This document shows positions 34,701 to 42,880 of a stretch of 64,000 nt of DNA, piece by piece. This DNA is from Symsagittifera roscoffensis (taxonomy: Eukaryota > Xenacoelomorpha > Acoela > Convolutidae). Position 1 is the stretch's first letter. Each line of letters begins with the position of its first letter. The DNA lies in assembly GCF_963678635.1 (NCBI RefSeq), contig NC_087062.1:54384473-54448472 (forward strand), in the 5' to 3' direction. Under the pieces are notes generated by a model that saw nothing but the letters and a program-made list of their open reading frames with translations, was not told where the DNA came from and did no database searches. A program made the position numbers and the translations under genes.

Positions 34701-35376
34701 TTATCGTTGTCACTACACCAAATTTGTCCATGGTTCCAGTCTCTCTTCCGACGTGTGCCTCACTCTCCTGGATCGAACTATTGAGGCTGACTTGAGATCC
34801 AAAGTCCCCTTGCTCTTCTTCATCTTCCTCATCCTCCTGGGACTCACCATCGTTTCCTGCTCCTCCTCCCATGCTGAATGGAAAGAAGTTTCCTAAGGTG
34901 TTCTTCATTCTTTCTGAGAACGATGACGACGTTGTTTGCTTCCCAGTTCCGCTTGCCATCATAGTGTTGTCTGTCGGAGATCTTCTAGTTGTCGCTACTT
35001 CAGTTGAGATGTCGGACAGTTCCGATATCTCTTCCCGATCCAATGTCCCGGTGGAAGTGGCAAAATCATGGCCTTGTTCTACCGGAGTAGATTCACTCGC
35101 CAGCCTTCTGCCTCTCCCTTCCAGTCCATTTACTCCCTGGTTGTCGTTCATGGTATGGTCCGTATTGACCTCCACTTCTAACAGTTCTCTTCGCTCTTCT
35201 GAGGTCTTTTGACTTCTCGTTTCAACCATTCTGCCTGAAACCGTCCCCCTTTTGTCAGACCGGGATCGCTTGATCCAATCCACAAAAGGATCGGTCATCG
35301 TTTTTCTTTGATTTTCAGGTATGAATTTCCTAGAGCTATTACCTCGTTTTGGTATCCTTGACTTGTCTAAACTCAT
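25783..35376 (-). CDS. gag-pol: Gag-Pol polyprotein of the Ty3/Gypsy element, 3,197 residues, with carboxyl macro domain
   Basis: One uninterrupted frame. A Met at residue 50 begins VETRSQKT, matching the MVNTRS start of the related family nearby, so the real start may be near 35229. Approximate order by residue: charged amino region with a coiled coil (about 315-425); Gag core (about 580-780); two CX2CX4HX4C zinc knuckles (about 805 and 853); aspartic protease with LLDTGA (about 1157); reverse transcriptase (about 1480-1700; [31 protein letters not shown]); RNase H (about 1790-1920; DTDAS); an unusual ~450-residue charged linker; integrase with HHCC zinc site (about 2422-2460), a D,D35E core (about 2482, 2540, 2576) and a GPY/F module (about 2720); an acidic linker; and a macro-type domain (about 3030-3187). 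Gag and Pol share one frame, so no shift between them is needed. The frame looks whole; activity cannot be judged by eye. Confidence 0.96.
   Translation of the reverse strand: [3197 protein letters not shown]
25815..26290 (-). other. Macro (ADP-ribose) domain at the carboxyl end of Gag-Pol, TARG1/OARD1-like
   Basis: About residues 3030-3187 follow the order of a TARG1/OARD1-type macro domain. [20 protein letters not shown] resembles the family's [32 protein letters not shown] matches the NQQKKSGEVAVL region. [12 protein letters not shown] corresponds to [32 protein letters not shown] then ELSLPV corresponds to ENLQKSLEAM...KNGVTDLSMP. The shared beta-alpha-beta pattern runs to the end of the protein. 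Macro domains bind or remove ADP-ribose. The assignment is by remembered family sequence; binding or hydrolase activity here is unknown. Confidence 0.75.
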
Positions 35377-36149
35377 TCTTTATTTGTCACTTTCCTATGC
35401 CTACTCTTGACTCAATTGCTAGAGACCTTATAGTTTTATTAACAATAATAATGACACAACACAATAAATTTCACCAGATTCTACTAAATAGTGACCACGA
35501 ATCCCTGTATGTTGTCAGAGTACAGTTTGTATAAAATTTATTCACACTAGCCGATTATCGGTCCAAAGATCTGGAAACTAGCACCATTTGATGTTATCAG
35601 TCAATTTAAAAGATAGTGTGCTCACTACCCAATCAAGCACAGTTTAGGTTGATTTAAAATCAAAAACCAAAAAATATATATTGACACAATATGAATGTAT
35701 ATATAAAAAAACGTATGTGTCTTGTACTCTTAGTTGGTCGCAGTACAATAGTCGAACCTGTCTTTTAAAGAAAGAGCTTTCCCTGCTTGGTGCTGCACCA
35801 AACAGACAAAACTTTGAAGGCAGTTATTTTCTCAAGTGGGCGTCTATTGCACCCACCGAGTACTGTGTTACCTATCTGCCTCCGGACTGCCCGAGCTAGA
35901 CCTACTAAAATCCTCAGGGCAGTCACTTTTCCCAAAAACGTATTATGTTCCAATCCACACCAATGAGTCACGCTCTTTTTAATTTAGACTTAGTGTCGCG
36001 AATATCCGAGTTCGGACCTGTTTTATGTTAGTCTGGTTCTTTTTGAAAGGCAAGTTACCAGTGCAGTCACTGATACCTAGCCTGTGTATTAATAACCTAA
36101 TACCTCTCGCTTTTTAGTCTTTCTTTCGTTTACCTAAGTCCTTAATAAA

Positions 36150-37830
36150 ATAATACCCCTCCGGATTGGCACAAATGGGACCCTTCCGGACTGTCAGAAT
36201 ATGGAACCCTCCGGATTGGGACCCCTCCGAGTTAGTTAATAGTAGACCCTCCGGATTTGGACCCCTCCGAATTAGCAACTATAAGACCCCTCCGGATTCG
36301 GACCCCTCCGGTTTTGTGGAAAAGAGACCCCTCCGGATTCGGACCCCTCTGACTTTGAAAAATTTCGACCCCTCCGGATTGGGAGCCCTTAGCTCTGTCA
36401 AAGTAGCTTTTCGTAGTTTTCTTAATTTCAGCTTATACCCCTCCGGATACGTTCTGCGTTGTTTTTATGCTGTTTGAATTAACTGGGAAGGGTATAGGGT
36501 CCTTTCCTAGACCCCTCCGGATTGAAGTTAAGGCACTTATTTGACAATTCACACTAACGGTGAAGGGTCTTATCACTTGCCTAATTTCGACTCTACTATG
36601 GTTGTCTTGTGCCTTCAGCCCTCCCTTTTTGTCTAGAACTGTCCTAAGTTACTTAGTTCAATCGCTATCAACTTTTGGTAGGGGTATAAGGGTTTTTCAG
36701 AAAAATTTATAAAACGTGAAGGGTGTACCCCTCCGGATTTGTGTAATTTGCTAAAAACAATCTCAAAAAAATTTTCTCGCTCGCTTTTTCGAGTAATTCT
36801 CTTTCCTACTAGTAAGTTCAGCTAATTTCTGATCTAATGGTACCAAGATTGACTCGATATGCTCTGTAGTTCCAAAGTTATTAACCAAAACGTCTTTTTT
36901 CCAAACTCAAAAATTTTCTCTCTTATAGGTTCCGCCTAACTTTTTCCGCAAATCTGGTCCTTTCGACCTAAAAATTATTGATCTGAGCTCAGAAGGCCTA
37001 TACTCTTCTAGTTCAATGCAAAAGACCCGATCTAAAACGCTTTTGTAGAAAAAATTTGCGAAAAACTATGCTGCCTGGACCCCTCCGGATTGATGAATCC
37101 ACCAAATCAAACACGTTATGTTCGATTTCTCTGCAACCCGGAAGGCTTTCGGGTAGCGGGTTTTAAAACTCGTAGATTCACTAGTGGACGTTGTCCGAAC
37201 AACTATTTTTACTGTCCTAACTCAAAGATTTCAAAAAATTTTCTGATTTTATAGTGCTTCTTACTATCAAAAAATGGGAAAATTTGGTTTTTGGTACCAA
37301 ACTAGTTCCAACCACTTCCGAACTAAGGTTAACCGGTTCTACCTATTACAGTAGTGCAGTTACAATGTAACACACTAACTTAGCGCTTTTTTCCGTTTCA
37401 AGAAATATCGATATCTCAAAAATCGCGACTTGTGGGGGGATCAAAATATCGCTATTTTGACCCTAAAAACCGGTCTGTTTTCGTTGTTTTTCACTGAAAA
37501 ACGATATAAGACTATTAATATAGGCTATATAAATAATAATATTAGTAATACTATACCCCTCCGGGTTTGTTTATTATCCAAATTAAGGTGCTTAACTCGG
37601 ATATTCGCAGTTCGGTGAAGGGTCACTACAGTGCAGCACTGTCGAGCCCCCCACAGATTACTATCTTACTTTTTGTACCAAAAGGGATACAAAACTTGTT
37701 AACGATACCCAACAGTCGATTGTTGTTGTCGTTGAGCCCCTTCTTGTTGCTCCTTGTACTGCTTGCCGGATCGGTCTTCACCCAGGACCCTTCCGAATTG
37801 AGCGCAAATCAGCTGACCCTTCCGGATTGA
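36150..37830 (-). repeat. Dispersed array of CCCCTCCGGATT-type motifs (about 15 copies)
   Basis: On the + strand ACCCCTCCGGATT and close variants recur from about 36152 through 37820, densest between 36150 and 36530 at 20-60 bp spacing. On the element's sense strand the motif reads AATCCGGAGGGGT, centred on the palindrome TCCGGA. Related TCCGGA sites lie in the LTRs (for example ACCCTTCCGGATTCTTG). Confidence 0.85.
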
Positions 37831-38363
37831 GCGCAATTTATCATTAACGTGCTTAAATGCTCAAATAACCCTACAGTACAAGCCTCACAAACGGGCTACA
37901 AAACTGATCGTAACAATCCTGACTGATATAAATGCCTGTAATAACAATATATCTATCAACAACAAACGGGGGGGTTGAATCACATCTTGTCTGGGGGGAT
38001 GATTTCTACTGATTTTTTACTTTTTTACTGTTTTTGGTTTTTTCGGTTATTTTTTTTAATGTTTTTTGTTTTTCTTGGGTACTATACTACTTTTTGTTTG
38101 GTTTTGCTTATATCTTTAAGTGTTTTTGGTCACAAACCACTCAGGGGATGAGGGGTTCATGATTCCCCCCACCCTTCCTGGTTCGTGAATTTTCGGTCTT
38201 AACTAGGTTAAAAAACTATTCACGGTAATCCGGAAGGCTTCCGCGTTCCGAGCTACCCTTCCGCCCCGGCAGTTTAGGCCTAGTAAGGGCGTTAATGTGA
38301 GCATCCGCTCGGCGCGGAGTGCTCGTTAACGGTTCCGCCGGTCATGATGTTATGAAAGAATAA

Positions 38364-38378
38364 CACCCAGGAGCGCCA
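38364..38378 (-). promoter_or_regulatory. Probable tRNA primer-binding site of the LTR element
   Basis: The - strand reads TGGCGCTCCTGGGTG, which complements a tRNA 3' end CACCCAGGAGCGCCA (CCA preceded by discriminator G). This is close to eukaryotic tRNA-Asn 3' ends. It lies 12 bases inside the 5' LTR, farther than the usual 0-few bases. The related family near 63618-63632 keeps the same site. Confidence 0.65.
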
Positions 38379-38390
38379 TAAAAACATACA

Positions 38391-39324
38391 TGTAACATTC
38401 GCCCGGAAGATACATATCGACGGATAACAAAATTAAGTCTTAAGACGACTGGCTAGCGTCTAAACAGAGCTTTGCATGTTTTTCACCGTCTCTACCAAGC
38501 CAGTACTTTTCGGTGGTCTTTCTTACATCGGGTCGACAAAAACGTTACTGTTCTCCGGCTTCGACCAGAACGCTCAAATTAACTGAATTACATGCAAAAA
38601 TAGTGAGCTCATGGCTGGGTCTCAGTATCCCCAGACCACGAGGTCACTCATAAAAACAGGGCTACTCCTTAATATATTACTATTGTTTTTGTTCAGTAGA
38701 TAAAAATCATCATCTCCATCGAAGATGGATCAACCCTTTCCCCCCAACTCTTAGCACCTCATCCTTGTCAAAACTAATCCAAATATCAATTAAATTCAAG
38801 TCAGGACATGACAGGATGCTAAAAGTTCATATGAGTCAATAAAAGTTTTCCGTCCCGAGACCCTTCCGGATTCTTGAATCCGGTGAATCAAGCTCCTTAA
38901 GTTCGATTTCACGACAACACGGAAGGCTGGTTTCTTACCCTTCATCGTTGTTCGCAACGGCCTTGCAACTATTGTAGCAGCACAATAGTTGCAACTCGGA
39001 ACGTTCTCTGTAATTCGTTGTCGTTTTCTTCAATTTCGACTTCTTCAATTTCGATAAAGTTGTTCTCGTCAGCGCAACTAATGTTGTTGTTGTGTTTTTT
39101 CACTCATTTTCTGTTAAAATTGCCGTTTCAGCATTTCTCAGAAATGTGACGTCATCATTCGAATTTTTGAAATTTTAAAATACTAGAATATTCCAGCCCT
39201 CACCGTTTGGCTAAACGTTCCAATAACGCTCTTAGTTCTTAAAAACCACCAATCCGGAAGGCTTGCTGCTAAAATTCCGAATTCTGCAGAGATTGCATTT
39301 TTCACATTCTGGTCGAATGTCACA
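38391..39324 (-). repeat. 5' LTR of the 18.4-kb element (934 bp)
   Basis: Direct repeat of 20934-21864, about 99% alike by eye, with the same TGTAACATTCG and CGAATGTCACA ends. For this - strand element this is the upstream LTR and should contain promoter and polyadenylation signals; none was individually identified. Confidence 0.96.
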
Positions 39325-39366
39325 GGGTTACGTTTCTTCAATAAGAACACCCAACTCGACACGAGA

Positions 39367-39771
39367 TAATATAAATATATGGGCATCCGTTTCTGCAGGA
39401 AGCACTATCGCAACTGGTTCTTTCAATCTGTGACAATCGACCAGAATGGCGGGCAGTTTAGTAGGAGGATTAGCTATTTCAGACGATTAAAGGTCTTATT
39501 TGATGGACTGATCTAATTGGGAGAGGTCGGTTTTAGCTGACATGTGAAACTTTAAAAATTCGATTGTAAAGACACCTGACCATTTTTAGTTAAGACAGAA
39601 AAATCCGGGGGCCGGAGGGTTAGGTGGGAAGTCGAGAACCCGCTTATCCCAAGGCCCTGGGACCAAAATAAAACGTAACCTCACGATAACAGCCTAATTG
39701 TTGTGCTCATACTTGTATTTCTGCCCCCTATATAAGGAATAAAGTCTTTTAGTAGTAGTAGTAGTGGTAGA
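39367..39771 (+). mobile_element. Possible non-LTR (LINE-type) 3' end with (TAG)n tail, copy 1
   Basis: The sequence ends ATAAGGAATAAAGTCTTTTAG followed by TAG repeats (about 6, 39751-39770). An AATAAAG-type signal just before a simple-repeat tail is typical of several non-LTR retrotransposon 3' ends. The same block stands at 48791-49242 with a much longer tail. No reverse transcriptase part is present, so the assignment is inferred. Confidence 0.4.
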
Positions 39772-40551
39772 TAACATAAGATACGATATCATACTTCAAC
39801 TCTATTACATAAAAACTATTACAAATGTGCCATTCTGCCGGATTGCCACAGTAGAACCTTCCGACGAGAAAAAAACGGACGTTAAAGCCGAATTCGTTCG
39901 AAAAAAGAGGGTCGGAATGTTCTGGAATTTTTAAATTTTAAAATTTCGATGGTAAACAGATTATTTCCATGAAACGTAGAAAACGGCCATTTTGACAAGC
40001 AAAAACGGAAAAACACAACCAACGAGAACGTCGAACGAACAAGTCGAGATGAAACAAGCTAAAAACAGAGTCTCTTATCATGACGTTCACGCACGATATG
40101 ACACTTAACGGAAGCAGATAGGAAGGAAGAAGGCTTCAGTGAGACAGCCGGAGTGGATCCGTACCATCTCGGGCCACGAGATTGAGGAGATAACAGGAGA
40201 ACGGAATTGAAGGCCCGGTGCCCAGAGACTCAAAAGAATATAATACACACTTTTTAGCTGCTGTGATGCCCTGAATAGTTCATTTAACTCCGATTTGTTA
40301 TAGTATTTTAGAGCATGAGTAGCCAGAAAGAGGAAAGAAGAATAAATCCCCAATAGATGTGCCAGTCGGGCATATTTGGAAGTTTGACCTTGAGAAAACG
40401 TTTAGTCTTGATTTTGGCAGGAAATGCAATTTTTCAAAAATTCGAATTGAGCATGTCATACTCAAGTTCCTCGCGACAACTGAAAATATCAGAAAAATAA
40501 GTTCAGAAGATTCGAACTACAATCGCGGGAAAGTAGTCAAAAATAGCAGCG
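39772..40551. other. Unassigned repeated sequence in tandem unit 1
   Basis: Matches unit 2 at about 49243-50017 nearly throughout (for example CCTTCCGACGAGAA and GCCCGGTGCCCAGAGACTC). No gene or recognisable element. It abuts the truncated 5' end of the inverted-part LTR element at 40552. Confidence 0.5.
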
Positions 40552-42129
40552 GGTGTTTTTACGACATCAAGGATACGAGATCAAACCCACTTGACACAGT
40601 TCCGGGCTACATTCCCATTCTAGAGTACCGGTGGTACGGTTCAACGGGAACGTATTCACCTTCTGGTTGTACCGCGTTAGCTTCGTCAGAAAACTTGAGA
40701 AAATTTCCCGGTGGGCTTTCCAAAACGAGGCCTAGCTAACCGAGTAAGGGGGTCACTAGGTGAACAAAAAACGAGTAAAAGAAAACAAAGCGGAACAAAA
40801 AACCCAAAAAGATTAGAAATAAGAACAAAAAACCATAAAACATAAAAAGGACAGTGGCTTTGACTTCAAATTAGGTGGAACAAAACTTTATAATAATTAA
40901 AATAGTATACCCATACTGTTTTACAATAAGACCGATCGTCTCGATCAAATCAGCAACGTTGTACAGGTGCCCATGTGTGGGGTGTTGTATGGCTTTCAGA
41001 TCGCTTGTGATATCAGCAGACCACTGGGAGACTTGACTGGAAGAGGTGCCCAGCGAAGTGGGAAAGAGGACAACTATGAGGCTTGACAGCTGGAAGACTT
41101 GACTGGAACAGGTGACAAGCCCAGGAGGAAAGTGTGATCAACTGGCAGGTGAGCAGCCAGCATTGTGATAAAAGCAGAACAGAGCAAACGGAAGAAGGTT
41201 TACAGAGGTTCTGTTTGGTCAAACGGGTATCATTAAAATTCATTTTACATTGCAGGAAATATTTTTTACATAATAGGTGTAAAATTGAATAAGCGATTAC
41301 CCACTGTTTTGAGAAAACGTTTTTACTTGAGCAGAGCTTGGAAACAGCTTCTACGGTGTTCTCTCGAGAGGTCTAGCACCCATCGCGCTTAGGGTAATTT
41401 TCGGCTGAAGTGGGGGGATAGACAGGGGGAGTTTAGAAGGGGTCTGGTTAAGATAGAGGTTGGCGGTACAAAATTAAAAAAAGGGGGACACATTATACTA
41501 ACTATACAATCGATATTGTCCATTTAGTTACATTAGCGGACCCAGAGTCTGGAACGATCCATCTATAGACTCAGAACAATAGTTGCAACGCGAGGAGATC
41601 CAAATTTAAGATCGAATTAGGGTAGATAACTTGGTCGAATCGAGTGGGGGCATCGGAAATAGACAGTTTTTGGAACCCAAAAGGAGAATACCCCATAAGA
41701 CTGCTAGCAGGGGAGAGGAAAAACGCCTGACAATCAGTTACCAGACATTTTTTTACGGAAGACGGCATAGGTTGCCTATGAATTTTTTGTATAATTAACT
41801 TTCTGTTTTTTGTAACTTTCAATTTATTGGAATTTTCAAAGTTTTTACGTTTTTTGGGACAGATTTCAGAGAGTTTTAACGAATCGGCTAAAATTACAAA
41901 CTAATAAGAAAGTCATATTTCGACTTTCATTGATATGAAACAGGGAAGGTAATTTTAGGGGACTTAGCAAAAAAAAAATGGTGAACAGAATTGGGTTTTG
42001 GGGATTATTTTTAATACTAGAGCTCTAGAGGTGGTACTGGGACACTGGATCAGGTATCCCAATACTCGACCTAAGGCATAGGGAATTCTTGAATCAGGCA
42101 TAGAAACACTTGAAATATAAAGTTGGAAG

Positions 42130-42880
42130 AAAAACAAGAGTCCTGCTGGCAGTCTTGGGATAGTGATCTAAGTGTCCCAACAGTCAGACTGGGGATAGTG
42201 ATCTAAGTGTCCCAACACTCAGTCTAGGGATAGTGATCTAAGTGTCCCAACACTCGGTCTGAGGATAGAGATCTAAGTGTCCAACACTCAGTCTTGGGAT
42301 AGTGATCTAAGTGTCCCAACACTTTAGCGAAAGGTCCTAGAAGAGTTCGTAAAAGCCCTGGGACAGCAACGAAGTGTACCAACAATTGAGCAAAGGGTCC
42401 TAGGAGGGTTCAGAAAAGTCCTGGGACAGCAACGATGTGAACATACACTTGAGCGAAGTGTCCTAGGAGCGTTCAGAAAAGTCTGGGGACAGCAACGAAG
42501 TGTACGAACACTTGAGCAAAGGGTCCTAAGGGGGTTCAGAAAAGTACTGGGACAGCAACAAAGTGTACGAATACCTGAGCGAAGGGTCCTAGGAGGGTTC
42601 AGAAAAGTCCTGGGACAGCAACTAAGGGTACCAACACTTCAACACTTGAGCGAAGGGTCCTAGGAGGGTTCAGATAAGTTTGGGACAGTAACGAGGTGTC
42701 CTAAAAGAGCACTAAGGGTCCTAGGAGGGTACATAAAAGTACTAGGACCGTACCAAAGTGTACCAAGACCTCATCGAGTCATCCCAACACTTAAGAGAAG
42801 GGTGCTAGGAGAGTACCAAGAAATCCTGGGACATTATTGAAGCGTCCAAAAAATAGAACGAAGGGTCCTAAGGCCTGAAA
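42130..42880. repeat. Two minisatellites in the leader of copy A
   Basis: First block (about 42150-42320): AGTGATCTAAGTGTCCCAAC, ~36-bp period, about five copies. Second block (about 42320-42880): GAGCGAAGGGTCCTAGGAGG plus TTCAGAAAAGTCCTGGGACA, ~60-bp period, about eight diverging copies. Open frames crossing the second block are repeat translations, not genes. Confidence 0.92.

Larger units (their letters stand above)
35377..38390 (-). other. 5' leader of the LTR element (~3 kb)
   Basis: Long untranslated stretch between the 5' LTR and the gag-pol frame on the - strand. It holds the primer-binding site, a T/G-rich stretch (about 37970-38210) and a dispersed motif array (36150-37830). No open frame in it has a recognisable domain. 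Confidence 0.75.
20934..39324 (-). mobile_element. Ty3/Gypsy LTR retrotransposon, 18.4 kb, recent, nearly whole
   Basis: Bounded by direct LTRs with TGTRACATTCG inverted tips. Flanks share GGG(T) on both sides, a short target duplication that cannot be resolved to the base. Order on the - strand: 5' LTR, primer-binding site, ~3-kb leader, gag-pol frame of 3,197 codons with a carboxyl macro domain, three further open frames, short purine run, 3' LTR. The LTRs differ at about a dozen sites over ~930 bp by eye, so the insertion is young. The gag-pol frame looks whole; the 3' open-frame block may carry a few breaks. Its GC content is visibly higher than the surrounding host DNA. It sits inside the first unit of the 9.67-kb tandem duplication. 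Confidence 0.96.

Noticed and set aside
36166-36477. 103-codon frame with repeated Pro/Ser/Asp segments
   Set aside because: It is produced by translating the CCCCTCCGGATT motif array of the element leader on the wrong strand.
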